Part shown: positions 26,945-36,710 of the stretch, in pieces
Layout of the letters: each line of letters starts with the position of its first letter
How positions within the stretch are numbered: position 1 is the stretch's first letter
From: Vagococcus carniphilus
GTDB lineage: Bacteria > Bacillota > Bacilli > Lactobacillales > Vagococcaceae
DNA: 64,000 bases
Direction: 5' to 3'
NCBI RefSeq assembly: GCF_014397115.1
Contig: NZ_CP060720.1
Coordinates: forward strand, 1,876,001 to 1,940,000
Notes under the pieces: model-generated
What the model saw: only the letters and a program-made list of their open reading frames with translations
Database searches by the model: none
What the model was told of the DNA's origin: nothing
Position numbers and translations under genes: made by a program

Positions 26945-27574
26945 ATGCAACTTGAAATTGTTACCAATCAATCAAAAAAACAAAAAGAGACAAAAAATTT
27001 AGTTATCGAAGGTTTTCTTGGAAAACTCGGAAAAAGTGGCTTTTCAACAGAAGAATTACTCCAAATAACAAATCATTTTTGGTCTTTTCCTAAAAAATCG
27101 AGTCGAAATAAACAATGGATTATGACTGATGAATCAGGAAAACTACTTGGTACCATGCTTTTAAAAAGAGAAAATGATGAGACAAGTTCACTTAAAGACT
27201 ATTTAACTCTTTTTAAACAATTTCCAAAAAAGAAAATCTTAAAATTACTAACTATTTTCGCTATTCTAGAGCACGATTTAAAGGAAAACGAAGTCTATAT
27301 CGATCATATTGTAGCTAATAAAAATAATCGTCACGGTGGTGTAGGAACTGCTCTTTTAGACACAGCTCAACAAGACATCCTACCTAATGAGTTTCTCTCA
27401 TTATACGTAGCAGCGAGTAATACGCGTGCTCTTAGACTTTATCAAAGAAAAGGTTTCACTATTGTCGAGACTGGGAATAGTTTCATTCGAAAAAAACTTA
27501 TTTCAGAAGAAAAATGGCATTACATGATTTGGAAGAAACCATCTTCACTGAAAACTAGGAATCAGAAAGATTAA
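26945..27574 (+). CDS. GNAT-family N-acetyltransferase
   Basis: This 209-aa protein has the GNAT core in its second half. The acetyl-CoA loop is NRHGGVGTALLDTA, and the following strand and helix SLYVAASNTRALRLYQRKGFTIVE match motifs A and B. The N-terminal half is less typical. Substrate unknown; small molecules or proteins are both possible. AAGGAGGG precedes the start. It lies 38 bp upstream of the PBP gene, probably in one transcript. Confidence 0.85.
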   Translation: MQLEIVTNQSKKQKETKNLVIEGFLGKLGKSGFSTEELLQITNHFWSFPKKSSRNKQWIMTDESGKLLGTMLLKRENDETSSLKDYLTLFKQFPKKKILKLLTIFAILEHDLKENEVYIDHIVANKNNRHGGVGTALLDTAQQDILPNEFLSLYVAASNTRALRLYQRKGFTIVETGNSFIRKKLISEEKWHYMIWKKPSSLKTRNQKD

Positions 27575-27612
27575 ATGATATAATTTAACATTATAAGCTT
27601 AGAGGTGATAAA

Positions 27613-29994
27613 TTGACACAACCTAATAATTATGAACCATTAGAAAATAACAACAATGAAAATAAACCAATCGAACCTGAGAAAGAAAAAAAGAAATTAA
27701 ACATTTCATTTTCTTTTAATGTTGTTTATCGCGTTTTTAGATCTCTCCTTTTCTTAGGGGTTTTAATAGCTGCAGCTATTGGTTTTCTTGGTCTAGGAGT
27801 CGGTATTGGCTATTTTGCTTCATTGGTTTCTGATGTAGAAGTACCTGGAAAAGAAGAACTTTCTCAAAAAATAAACGATGTAGAGCAACAATCAAAAATT
27901 CTTTATTCCAACGATGATTTAGTTTCAGTTATTAAATCAGACTTAATCAGGACATCTGTTAAATCAGATAATATTTCACCTCTTGTAAAAAAAGCCTTGG
28001 TTTCTACAGAAGATGAAAATTTTTACGATCATAAAGGAATCGTTCCAAAAGCAATTGCTAGAGCTACTTTATCGGATGTAACAGGTCTTGGAGGTAGCTC
28101 AGGTGGGTCAACCATCACGCAACAGCTAATTAAACAGCAAGTACTGACAAGCGAAACCTCTTATAAAAGAAAAGCTTCTGAAATAGTACTAGCTGCTAGA
28201 ACTGAGAAATTCTTTTCAAAAGAAGAAATTTTAAATGCCTACTTGAACGTCTCTCCTTTTGGGCGTAATAATCAAGGAGAAAATATTGCTGGTATTGAGG
28301 AAGCAGCATTAGGCATTTTTAATGTTCATGCAAAAGATGTTTCTTTACCACAAGCAGCCTTTTTAGCTGGCTTGCCTCAGTCCCCTATTGAATACAGTCC
28401 TTATACTAACACTGGCGAATTTAAGAAGGACTTTAAACTGGGATTAAATCGTAAGAATGACGTTCTATTTAATATGTATCGTGAAAAGATGATTAACGAA
28501 AAAGAATATGAAGAAGCCAAAAAATATGATTTAACTAAAGACTTTAAACAACCTGAACCACCTAAAAGTGACGACAGTGGTTTCTTATATAATTATTTAT
28601 ACGATGAAGCAGCTCGAGTAACCATGCCCATCTATTACGAAAGAGACGGTCTAACAGATAAAGATATTGCTGAATCTAATGAACTTGAAAAAAAATATCA
28701 AGAAATTGCTAAAAGAGAGTTGCGTCAAAATGGCTATACAATCAAATCTTCCATTGATAAAGACATCCATAATGCGATGCAAGAAGCAACACAACAGTAT
28801 GGCTATATTCTAGACGACGGTCGAGACAAACTTTTAGAAACTGGTGGCGTATTAATGGATAATAAAACTGGGAGAATTTACGGTTTTATTGGTGGTCGTA
28901 ATTATGCTCAAAGTCAGTATAATCACGCTTTTACTATGAGACGCTCACCTGGTTCTACCATCAAACCATTGATTGCTTATGCTCCTGCAATTGATACTGG
29001 ACTTATTGGTTCCGAATCAAAACTATCAGATTTTCCTAAAAAATATTCTGATGGTACTGTCATTAATAACTATTCTGATAAAGGAAGTAGCACTTTCAAG
29101 TCCGCAAGAGAGGCTTTAAAATGGTCACTTAATATTCCTGTTGTTAACCTTTACGGAGAATTAGGAAAACAAACTAATGTAAAAGAGTATTTTGATAAAA
29201 TGAATATTGGTTTAGATAATGATGAATATTCTTTTGAATCAATTCCTTTAGGGGGAACTCATAATGGGATGACTGTTAATGAAGGCACTGCCGCTTATGC
29301 AACCCTTGCTAACAAAGGGGTTTATAACGAAGGTTTTGCTATTGAAAAAATAACTGACAATAACGGAAAAGTTATTTATGAACATGAAGCTCATCCCGTT
29401 GAAGTCTTCAAACCTTCTACTGCTTCTATTATGAATGATATGATGCGAGATGTCCTTAAATCTGGTACCGGACAACCTGCCAAAGATGCTTTATACAGCC
29501 AAAGCGCTACTTTGGCTAATGCTGATTGGGTTGGTAAAACGGGGACTTCAGAACTTCAAAAAGATTACTGGTTTATTGCTTCAACCCCTTCAGTTACCAT
29601 GAGTAACTGGATTGGCTATGATGATAATACCTTAATGTATGACACATGGAATAAACAAAATATGATTTTTTGGGCAAACGTTACAAATTACGTTTACCAA
29701 AGAAATCCTGATATTTTTGGTGTTAATGAGAAATTCTCACTCGATTCAGGCGTCAACAAACAAAAAGTTGTAGAATTTACTGGAGAAAAAGAAAGTAGTT
29801 TCAATACAGAAGGCTATAGCATGAATTTACGTGGCTCTAAAACAGAAACAAGTCTTTATTCTGCTGGTAACAATGCACCTGACAGTAGCTTCCGTTTTGG
29901 TATTGGAGGGACAGATGATAATTATAAGAGTGCGTGGAACTCTTACATCCGTCCAGCTAACAAAACACCGCAAAAATACAATAAGCGAAGATAA
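27613..29994 (+). CDS. Class A penicillin-binding protein (transglycosylase/transpeptidase, PBP2a-like)
   Basis: This 793-aa bifunctional enzyme polymerises and cross-links peptidoglycan outside the membrane. It has a short polar N-terminus, one membrane helix (about 40-66), and a GT51 domain with STEDENFYDHKG and GGSTITQQLIKQ. The transpeptidase domain has SPGSTIKP (SxxK serine), WSLN (SxN) and VGKTGTSE (KTG). It ends with a Ser/Asn/Gly-rich tail. Translation starts at TTG (27613) behind AGAGGTGATAAA. By domain layout it is PBP2a/PbpF-like, but the exact orthologue cannot be named. Confidence 0.92.
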   Translation: MTQPNNYEPLENNNNENKPIEPEKEKKKLNISFSFNVVYRVFRSLLFLGVLIAAAIGFLGLGVGIGYFASLVSDVEVPGKEELSQKINDVEQQSKILYSNDDLVSVIKSDLIRTSVKSDNISPLVKKALVSTEDENFYDHKGIVPKAIARATLSDVTGLGGSSGGSTITQQLIKQQVLTSETSYKRKASEIVLAARTEKFFSKEEILNAYLNVSPFGRNNQGENIAGIEEAALGIFNVHAKDVSLPQAAFLAGLPQSPIEYSPYTNTGEFKKDFKLGLNRKNDVLFNMYREKMINEKEYEEAKKYDLTKDFKQPEPPKSDDSGFLYNYLYDEAARVTMPIYYERDGLTDKDIAESNELEKKYQEIAKRELRQNGYTIKSSIDKDIHNAMQEATQQYGYILDDGRDKLLETGGVLMDNKTGRIYGFIGGRNYAQSQYNHAFTMRRSPGSTIKPLIAYAPAIDTGLIGSESKLSDFPKKYSDGTVINNYSDKGSSTFKSAREALKWSLNIPVVNLYGELGKQTNVKEYFDKMNIGLDNDEYSFESIPLGGTHNGMTVNEGTAAYATLANKGVYNEGFAIEKITDNNGKVIYEHEAHPVEVFKPSTASIMNDMMRDVLKSGTGQPAKDALYSQSATLANADWVGKTGTSELQKDYWFIASTPSVTMSNWIGYDDNTLMYDTWNKQNMIFWANVTNYVYQRNPDIFGVNEKFSLDSGVNKQKVVEFTGEKESSFNTEGYSMNLRGSKTETSLYSAGNNAPDSSFRFGIGGTDDNYKSAWNSYIRPANKTPQKYNKRR

Positions 29995-29996
29995 AA

Positions 29997-30033
29997 AAAT
30001 GAGTGATAACTGTTTAAAAGTTATCACTCATTT
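29997..30033. terminator. Bidirectional terminator between the PBP gene and ccpA
   Basis: A 15-bp perfect stem (29997-30011 with 30019-30033) and 7-nt loop has A and T tracts on the two sides. Confidence 0.9.
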
Positions 30034-30040
30034 TTTATTA

Positions 30041-31042
30041 TTATTTTGTTGAACCTTTTTGAATTAAACCATAAGGAAGAACGATTGTTTTTTCTTCAAC
30101 ATCTTCTTTATTCATCAATTTAGTTAAAAGTCTCATTGAAACAGCACCGATATCATATAAAGGTTGAGAAATACTAGTAATACTTGGTCTAGCAATATCA
30201 CTAAAGAGTGAATTATTGCTTGTGATAATTTCGAATTCACTTGGTACACTTATACCATTATCAGTTAAACTATTTGATAAACCAACAGCTAACTCATCAT
30301 CAGCAACAACAGCTGCCGTTGCACCACTATTAATCATTCTTTCATGTAAATTCAAACCAGCTTTATAACTGTACTCTGATTCAAAAACTAGACCTTCATT
30401 AAATGAGATACCATTTTCTTTTAAGGCTTCTTTATAGCCGTTTAAACGATGAACGCCATTAATTGGATCTAATAAAGAACCTGAAACAAAAGCAACTTTT
30501 TTATTACCAGACTTGATTAATTGGTTTGTTGCATCTTTTGTTGCCTCTTTGTAATCAATATTAACAGAACCAACTTGATTATCTGGATCAATTGAACCTG
30601 CTAAAACAACTGGTGTTTTAGAACGAGAAAATTCACCACGGATTTCTTCCGTTAAATGATGTCCCATAAAAATAACTCCATCTACTTGTTTAGCTAATAA
30701 TGTATTAAGCACATTAATTTCCTTTTTGTCGTCTCCATCAGAGTTAGCTAAAATAATGTTATATTTGTACATTGTAGCTACGTCATCAATACCTCTTGCA
30801 AGAGAAGCAAAATAAGCATTACTCACATCTGGTATGATAACTCCGACTGTTGTTGTTCGTTTACTTGCTAGACCACGAGCAACAGCGTTTGGACGATAAT
30901 CTAAGCGCTCAATAACTTCTAAAACTTTTTTTCGTGTTGCTGGTTTAACATTGGGATTACCATTAACAACGCGTGAAACAGTTGCCATTGAAACAGCAGC
31001 TTCACGAGCAACATCATAAATTGTAATTGTTTGTTTTTCCAT
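30041..31042 (-). CDS. ccpA: Catabolite control protein A
   Basis: This 333-aa LacI/GalR-family regulator binds cre sites with HPr(Ser-P) and represses or activates carbon-use genes. The N-terminal helix-turn-helix is TIYDVAREAAVSMATVSRVVNG, with hinge helix YRPNAVARGLASKRTTTVGVIIPD, which is nearly invariant in CcpA. ATG at 31042 follows AAAGGAG; a longer frame to 31066 is unlikely. The maltodextrin, nagB and related genes in this window are natural targets. A cre-like site overlaps its own -35 region. Confidence 0.93.
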   Translation of the reverse strand: MEKQTITIYDVAREAAVSMATVSRVVNGNPNVKPATRKKVLEVIERLDYRPNAVARGLASKRTTTVGVIIPDVSNAYFASLARGIDDVATMYKYNIILANSDGDDKKEINVLNTLLAKQVDGVIFMGHHLTEEIRGEFSRSKTPVVLAGSIDPDNQVGSVNIDYKEATKDATNQLIKSGNKKVAFVSGSLLDPINGVHRLNGYKEALKENGISFNEGLVFESEYSYKAGLNLHERMINSGATAAVVADDELAVGLSNSLTDNGISVPSEFEIITSNNSLFSDIARPSITSISQPLYDIGAVSMRLLTKLMNKEDVEEKTIVLPYGLIQKGSTK

Positions 31043-31119
31043 TTTTATATTCTCCTTTAATATCATCTATAAAAACTATTTCTTAACGATAATAAGCTTG
31101 TTTTATTGATTTTAGATTA

Positions 31120-31151
31120 TCAGATAACTAATGATTTTGCAAGCGTTTTAG
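31120..31151 (-). promoter_or_regulatory. ccpA promoter with overlapping cre-like site
   Basis: On the minus strand TTGCAA (31137-31142) and TAATCT, 17 bp further on, form a sigma-A promoter. TGCAAGCGTTTTAG (31138-31151) overlaps the -35 and matches the cre consensus except at its last positions. This suggests autoregulation. Confidence 0.4.
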
Positions 31152-31188
31152 TATGTTTTTCATGAAAATAAAAAGAAAATTTCAACAG

Positions 31189-31218
31189 AAAAAGCTAAAT
31201 CAAAAGATTTAGCTTTTT
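31189..31218 (-). terminator. Terminator after the YtxH/DUF948 pair
   Basis: A 13-bp perfect stem (31189-31201 with 31206-31218) with a 4-nt loop has T-rich flanks on both strands and lies just after the stop at 31231. Confidence 0.85.
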
Positions 31219-31230
31219 TAGAACATTTTG

Positions 31231-31683
31231 TTATTTATCAGTATTTTCAATTGCTGTATATAAATCATCAGTAATATCATCTTCATTTAACACAATATCT
31301 TCTTGCGTTAAATCATTAACTTTTCCTCTTACTTCATGGGAAGTTCTTTTAAAATCTTCTTGAACATTTGCAGTTCTTCCTTTTAATCCTTCTAAAAATT
31401 CATTAGAAGTCATTTTAGCATGATCCACATGTCCTGCTACTCTATCTTCCAACCAACCATATTCTTCTCTCTTTTGTTTGGCAAGGTCATTTAAATCGCT
31501 GCTTTTGCTTTGAGCAATTCCCGCCAACTCACTTGCTTTACCTTCTGAGACTTCATCTAATTGATCCATAAGATCTTCTCTCATTTTTCTTCCACTTTTA
31601 GGAGTTAATAAAAGTGCTGCAGCTGCTGCAGCTGCTCCACCGATAACTGCTCCTACTAAAAAACCACTTGATTTTTTTGACAT
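31231..31683 (-). CDS. YtxH-domain envelope/stress protein
   Basis: This 150-aa protein begins with a Gly/Ala-rich membrane helix (GFLVGAVIGGAAAAAAALLLTPKSGRK, about 7-32), the YtxH signature. A long charged helical region with likely coiled-coil character follows (about 35-130). YtxH proteins are general-stress proteins of unknown biochemical role. It follows the DUF948 gene by 19 bp; this pairing is common in Firmicutes. Confidence 0.85.
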   Translation of the reverse strand: MSKKSSGFLVGAVIGGAAAAAAALLLTPKSGRKMREDLMDQLDEVSEGKASELAGIAQSKSSDLNDLAKQKREEYGWLEDRVAGHVDHAKMTSNEFLEGLKGRTANVQEDFKRTSHEVRGKVNDLTQEDIVLNEDDITDDLYTAIENTDK

Positions 31684-31702
31684 AAAAATTGCCTCCTGTT
31701 AA

Positions 31703-32128
31703 TTATTTCTTTTTAAATAAGTTTGCAGCGCCTTGAGCTGCTTTTCCGACGATTGTTGCTGTTGCAATATTTTTACTTGCATCTCCAGCTTTTACTAATA
31801 ATGTTTTACTTGAAGCGTTTAATTCAGAAACACTTTCGCTTAAATCAGCGACTGCTTGGAATAACGGGTCAATAGTTTCAACTTTTTCAGCCACATCTAC
31901 TAACAATTCATTACTTGTTGTCAATAATTCTTCACTTTGATGAAGAAGAACATCCACATCTTTTGTTAGAACCGAAACCGATTTATTCGTTTTATCTAAA
32001 ATTCGATTAACTTTTTCAACAGATTCGTTAATATTTTTGTTTAATTGTAATAAGAAAAATACAATAACAACCACTAATACTACAAAAGCAAGGGCTGCAA
32101 TAATTGCTGCGATTTCAACACCTGACAT
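31703..32128 (-). CDS. DUF948-family membrane-anchored protein
   Basis: This 141-aa protein has one N-terminal membrane helix (about 5-28), then an amphipathic heptad-like region with repeated VEKVNRILDKTN and ADLSESVSELNASSKTLL segments, likely coiled coil. DUF948 proteins are of unknown function and often sit with YtxH proteins, as here. Confidence 0.85.
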   Translation of the reverse strand: MSGVEIAAIIAALAFVVLVVVIVFFLLQLNKNINESVEKVNRILDKTNKSVSVLTKDVDVLLHQSEELLTTSNELLVDVAEKVETIDPLFQAVADLSESVSELNASSKTLLVKAGDASKNIATATIVGKAAQGAANLFKKK

Positions 32129-32264
32129 CTCTACTACCTCCTACCCTTCATCTAAAATACTAATTTTAGGATACCATTATCTTATCCTTTTCTCAACAAC
32201 TAAATAAATGGTAAGATAGGGATTGATGATATATTTATGTTACTTTTTTAGGAGGCTTTTTTTA

Positions 32265-33158
32265 ATGCAAGAAACAACAACTAGTACACAACTAGAAATA
32301 GCTAAACAGACAAAAAAAGGAATTCATGTCTTTCAAAAATTTTGGGACGGACTTGACTGGGAAAAAATTATTTCGACAGTCATTTATAAAACGATGTTAA
32401 TTCTATTATTTTTAGTCATTCTTTTGATTATAAGAAAAATTGTGATTCGTTTAATTGAAAAATCTTTTAACAATTATCGGAAAAAAGAAGTTTATAGTGA
32501 GAGCAGAATTAAAACCCTAGAGACCCTCTCCAAAAACTTTTTCCAATACTTTTTATTCTTCGTTATTGTTTATTCAGTATTAACAATTATTGGTATTCCT
32601 GTTGGCTCACTTATCGCAGGAGCTGGTATTTTTGGTGTAGCTCTTGGTTTGGGAGCGCAAGGCTTCATTAATGACGTCATAACAGGATTCTTTATAATTT
32701 ATGAACGTCAGTTAGATGTAGGCGACCATGTTATTTTAGATACCGTTGAAGGAATCGTTGATCAAGTGGGATTACGAACAACCCAAGTGAAAAGTTTCGA
32801 TGGTACTCTCAACTACATTCCTAATCGTCAAATTTTAATCGTCAGTAACTTATCTAGAGAAAATCAACAAGTCTTAATTGACATTCGGGTAAATCCCGAT
32901 GAAGATATCGAAAAAGTAAAACAAATTATGCATGAAATCAACGAGAAACTAGTTGAAGATATCCCGGAAATAAAAACTGAACCTACTATTATCGGGCTGA
33001 TTCCACTACCTAATGGTACATACGCGGTTAGAAGTATTGTTTATGCTCTAGCAGGTTCTCAAGTTATTGTTAAGAGTAAAATGACTACTGCCTATGTTGA
33101 AGCATTGACTAATGCTGGTATTTCAATTCCTACGACTCCGATTAATCTAACTGTTTAA
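32265..33158 (+). CDS. MscS-family small-conductance mechanosensitive channel (YkuT-like)
   Basis: This 297-aa channel releases solutes under hypo-osmotic shock. Two N-terminal helices are followed by the pore-lining helix and beta domain. The signature is GAGIFGVALGLGAQGFINDV, then IYERQLDVGDHVILDTVEGIV. The C-terminal part (about 200-290) forms the cytoplasmic cage. ATG at 32265 follows AGGAGG; the frame extends to 32223 but without a site. It shares a bidirectional terminator with the CBS gene. Confidence 0.92.
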   Translation: MQETTTSTQLEIAKQTKKGIHVFQKFWDGLDWEKIISTVIYKTMLILLFLVILLIIRKIVIRLIEKSFNNYRKKEVYSESRIKTLETLSKNFFQYFLFFVIVYSVLTIIGIPVGSLIAGAGIFGVALGLGAQGFINDVITGFFIIYERQLDVGDHVILDTVEGIVDQVGLRTTQVKSFDGTLNYIPNRQILIVSNLSRENQQVLIDIRVNPDEDIEKVKQIMHEINEKLVEDIPEIKTEPTIIGLIPLPNGTYAVRSIVYALAGSQVIVKSKMTTAYVEALTNAGISIPTTPINLTV

Positions 33159-33159
33159 A

Positions 33160-33203
33160 AAAACTGTGAGAAAAGCATGTAAAATGACTTTTCTCACAGT
33201 TTT
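33160..33203. terminator. Bidirectional terminator between the MscS and CBS genes
   Basis: A 16-bp perfect stem (33160-33175 with 33188-33203) and 12-nt loop has A and T tracts on either side. Confidence 0.9.
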
Positions 33204-33212
33204 TCTTTTTCT

Positions 33213-33731
33213 TTATCTTTTGGGATAAATATTAAATGCTTTATTTAAAGTTTCTCCCTCTTGAATTTCTTTTTCATATACATCATATTTTAATTCTAAT
33301 TCATGCGCCAAATGATTTACTGACTTTAGAATTTCTTTTCTTGTAATAATCCCTAAGAATTTCTCTTTGTCATCCACTACTGGAATAAAATTGCCATCTA
33401 CAAGTAGGTTTAGTATCTTTTCGATATTAAATGGTAACATCGTCGCTTTAACATTTTTATCCATCACATCTGATACTTTAATTTCTGCTAAACGTTCTGG
33501 ATTAATTGATTCTGTATCAAACATTTCACTCACAACATTTGATAAAGAAATTAAACCAACTAATTGTTGTTCTTTATTTAAAACAGGTATCTTACTATAA
33601 CCAATATTAGTTAGAACAAGTAACGCATGTTCTAAGTTATTTGTATCTGTTAAAGTTGCAACATTATCTCCATTGATTAAAAGATTTTCTTCATTTTCTA
33701 AAAAAATACTTTTTACAGCATTCCCGATCAT
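33213..33731 (-). CDS. CBS-pair protein, CbpB/DarB-like
   Basis: This 172-aa soluble protein consists almost wholly of two CBS domains (about 18-75 and 85-145). In Listeria (CbpB) and Bacillus (DarB/YkuL) proteins of this kind bind c-di-AMP and, when unbound, stimulate the (p)ppGpp synthetase Rel; the assignment here is from size and layout. ATG at 33731 follows GGAGG at eight bases; an ATG at 33746 overlaps that site and is less likely. Confidence 0.75.
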   Translation of the reverse strand: MIGNAVKSIFLENEENLLINGDNVATLTDTNNLEHALLVLTNIGYSKIPVLNKEQQLVGLISLSNVVSEMFDTESINPERLAEIKVSDVMDKNVKATMLPFNIEKILNLLVDGNFIPVVDDKEKFLGIITRKEILKSVNHLAHELELKYDVYEKEIQEGETLNKAFNIYPKR

Positions 33732-33834
33732 TGGGGGTGCCTCCATTCCTCTTAATAAAATTAATTTTACAATAAATAAAAATAAGGTAAAGCCTTTTCA
33801 CAGTTTATTCATAAACTATTTAAACAAAATTAAC

Positions 33835-34350
33835 TTATCTTGGAAAAACAACGGATAATTCTTCAATCAAATGATGACTTCGATCATAATAATCAACTTT
33901 TATCTCTCCATCATTTGTTTCAATAATCGCATAAGTTTTTAAGTGACTGTAAGTCCCACGAGGTTGAGAAATACTACCGGGATTAACATATAAAATATTA
34001 TCTGCCATAGCTGCCAACAATTTATGGGTATGACCGTATAAAACAATTGTTGCATTTTTTTCATGTGCAGAATAAGAAAGTGATGTTAGTCCCATATTAA
34101 CGTTAAACAAATGTCCATGAGTCATATAGATACGATTATCTCCGCTATTAATAACACATTCTGTTTCATATTTAGGATTGTAATCACAATTACCTTTTAC
34201 AACAACAAACTGGTGCCACAACTCATCTGTCACTTCAAGTTCAGAATCACCACAATGAAACATGCCATCCACTTTATGACGCCAAAAGTCAGCAATATCT
34301 ACTAAAATATTTCGATCACCATGATTATCACTAACAACTAAATATTTCAC
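33835..34350 (-). CDS. YfcE/MJ0936-type metallophosphoesterase
   Basis: This 171-aa calcineurin-like phosphodiesterase has all metal motifs: SDNHGD, HCGDSE, GNCDY, THGH and YGHTH. Members hydrolyse model phosphodiesters; the physiological substrate is unsettled. Its start overlaps the end of rph-rdgB by four bases, so the genes form one operon with murI, a conserved order in Lactobacillales and Bacillales. Confidence 0.9.
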   Translation of the reverse strand: MKYLVVSDNHGDRNILVDIADFWRHKVDGMFHCGDSELEVTDELWHQFVVVKGNCDYNPKYETECVINSGDNRIYMTHGHLFNVNMGLTSLSYSAHEKNATIVLYGHTHKLLAAMADNILYVNPGSISQPRGTYSHLKTYAIIETNDGEIKVDYYDRSHHLIEELSVVFPR

Positions 34351-35705
34351 TCAACTACCCCTTTCATCCACGTATCAAAATCAACTGTTAATTTCTCAAT
34401 TGCTTGTCCTCGGTGGCTTATTTTATTTTTTTCTTCAGAGGATAACTCAGCAACGGTTTTATCAAATTCGGGAACATAAAATAGCGGATCATAACCAAAG
34501 CCGTTTTCACCTCTTGGAATCGTTCCGATTTTACCTTCTAGTTCTCCTACTACAACTAAACTTTCTTTATTGGGTGCAGCTAAAACAAGTGTACAATGAA
34601 ATTGAGCTGTTCTTTTATCATCTGGCACATCGTACATTTCGTGAAGTAATTTTGCATTATTAGACGCATCACTTTTTGCTTCTCCAGCATATCTTGCTGA
34701 ATAAACGCCTGGTTGACCATTAAGAGCATCAACTTTTAAACCAGAATCGTCAGCTAAAACAATTGAATTAAACATTTTAGAAATTGTTTCAGCTTTTAAT
34801 CTTGCATTTTCTTCAAAAGTAGAACCTGTTTCTTCCACATCAGGAATCTCAGGATAATCTAAGAGAGTTTTAATTGTATACCCCTTTTGATTAAACATTT
34901 CTTCAAACTCTTTGGCTTTTCCACTATTTCTAGTTGCAATTAAAATTTCTTTTGCATTCGTCTCTTTTTTTTCAAGTTTAACAGAAGCATTGGATAAACT
35001 CTCTTTTTGTAACTCGATCAACTCATTGATAGCTGCTTCACCCAAATCAAGTAAAGTATTCAACTCTTCTCTTGAAAATGTTGATTCTTCTCCCGTTCCT
35101 TGAACTTCAACCATTTTTCCTGATTCTGTCATCACTAAATTCATATCTACTAAAGCAGATGAATCTTCTACATAATCCAAATCTGCTACACATTCTCCAG
35201 TTGGTAAAATTCCTACACTAATAGCTGCAAGATTTTCTTTAATAGGATTTTCTTTTAATTCCCCATTTTCAAGCAATGTGTTTACTGCTAGTTGAAGAGC
35301 AACAAAAGCTCCAGTAATACTAGCTGTTCTTGTCCCTCCATCAGCTTGAATAACATCGCAATCAACAACAATTGAGCGCTCTCCTAATTTTTTCAAGTCA
35401 ACAACAGAACGCAAAGAACGTCCTATCAAACGTTGAATCTCCATCGTCCGACCACTTAATTTTCCTTTACTGCTTTCACGGCGGTTTCTTGTGTTAGTTG
35501 CACGTGGTAACATACTGTACTCTGCTGTCACCCAACCCGTTTCAGATCCTCTTAAAAAAGGAGGTACACTTTCTTCAATTGTTGCATTAACAATTACTTT
35601 TGTTTGGCCAAAACTAATTAATACAGAGCCTTCTGGATGAATTAAATAATTGGTTTCAATTTTTACAGGTCTAATTTCTTGATTTGCTCTTTGATCATGT
35701 CTCAT
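34347..35705 (-). CDS. Fusion of RNase PH and XTP/dITP diphosphatase
   Basis: This 452-aa protein joins two normally separate enzymes. Residues about 1-245 are RNase PH, which trims tRNA 3' ends phosphorolytically ([52 protein letters not shown]). Residues about 256-450 are RdgB/HAM1, which removes ITP and XTP from the nucleotide pool ([54 protein letters not shown]). No stop or frameshift separates them. The same fusion is annotated in enterococci and some related genera. Confidence 0.92.
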   Translation of the reverse strand: MRHDQRANQEIRPVKIETNYLIHPEGSVLISFGQTKVIVNATIEESVPPFLRGSETGWVTAEYSMLPRATNTRNRRESSKGKLSGRTMEIQRLIGRSLRSVVDLKKLGERSIVVDCDVIQADGGTRTASITGAFVALQLAVNTLLENGELKENPIKENLAAISVGILPTGECVADLDYVEDSSALVDMNLVMTESGKMVEVQGTGEESTFSREELNTLLDLGEAAINELIELQKESLSNASVKLEKKETNAKEILIATRNSGKAKEFEEMFNQKGYTIKTLLDYPEIPDVEETGSTFEENARLKAETISKMFNSIVLADDSGLKVDALNGQPGVYSARYAGEAKSDASNNAKLLHEMYDVPDDKRTAQFHCTLVLAAPNKESLVVVGELEGKIGTIPRGENGFGYDPLFYVPEFDKTVAELSSEEKNKISHRGQAIEKLTVDFDTWMKGVVE

Positions 35706-35721
35706 CTATTCTATCCATCCT

Positions 35722-36528
35722 TTAAGGTAAAGTTATTCTATTAACTGAAACATCTGTCATTTTTAACCAATCATGACTTATGTCTTCAAATATTTTTTTA
35801 GAACCTGTCATAAAAAATTCGTGGCTCTTTTCTTTTTCTGTTGCATCTGCTGCGATATCATAATAGTCAAGAAGCATACTAACTTCGCTGACAGCTTCTG
35901 CTCCTGAGTCGATTAATTCAACCTTGTCACCCATTTCTTTTCGAATTAAAGGTCGAAGTAAAGGGTAATGGGTGCAACCCATGACTAACGTATCTATATC
36001 TTTTCCTTCAAAAGCAGATAAAGTTTCATGAACAACTTGTTCTGCCACTTTTGACTCATATTCTTTACTTTCAACAATCGGAACAAACTTGGGACATGCT
36101 AAACCATAAACATCTGTTTTAGGAGATTTTTTATGAATAGATGACACGTATTCTCCACTATTAATCGTAGCTGCTGTTCCGATAACGCCTATTTTTTTAT
36201 TATTCGTTAGTTTCAAAGCTGCTCTTGCCCCTGGATTAATTACTCCCACAACTGGAATGCGAATGGTTTTTTTTATATCTTCCAAGGCAACTGCCGTTGC
36301 GGTATTACAAGCGATGACTATCATCTTCACATTTTTCTTTAGTAAAAATTGGGTCATTTCCCATGTAAATTCTTTAATTTGTTCAACAGGTCGTGGACCA
36401 TATGGGCATCTCAATGTATCACCAACGTAATAAACTGTTTCATTGGGTAATTGTTTCATAGCTTCTTTGACAACGGTTAAACCACCCACTCCAGAGTCTA
36501 GAAAACCAATTGGATTATTATTACTCAT
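35722..36528 (-). CDS. murI: Glutamate racemase
   Basis: This 268-aa enzyme makes D-glutamate for peptidoglycan. Two catalytic cysteines are in place: Cys74 in VIACNTATA and Cys185 in MGCTHYPLL. DSGVGGLTV at 11-19 is the usual N-terminal motif. It is the first gene of a murI/rph-rdgB/phosphodiesterase operon; spacing to the next gene is 16 bp. Confidence 0.95.
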   Translation of the reverse strand: MSNNNPIGFLDSGVGGLTVVKEAMKQLPNETVYYVGDTLRCPYGPRPVEQIKEFTWEMTQFLLKKNVKMIVIACNTATAVALEDIKKTIRIPVVGVINPGARAALKLTNNKKIGVIGTAATINSGEYVSSIHKKSPKTDVYGLACPKFVPIVESKEYESKVAEQVVHETLSAFEGKDIDTLVMGCTHYPLLRPLIRKEMGDKVELIDSGAEAVSEVSMLLDYYDIAADATEKEKSHEFFMTGSKKIFEDISHDWLKMTDVSVNRITLP

Positions 36529-36710
36529 TTGATCGACCTCTTTATCTATTTTCTCTCTCTATTTTCCCTTGATTAAAAAAGAATTTCAAGTTTTTTTCCA
36601 ATATTTAAATAAAAGATTACTATTCTTACACTTCTGTTAGATGCTTGTAAGTTCATTCTATGTCGAATTTTAGCTATTTTCTTCATAATAAAACATGAGG
36701 AGTGAAAAAA

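Noticed and set aside
29827-30052. Two overlapping small ORFs at the PBP 3' end
   Set aside because: Out-of-frame readings of the PBP tail and its terminator.
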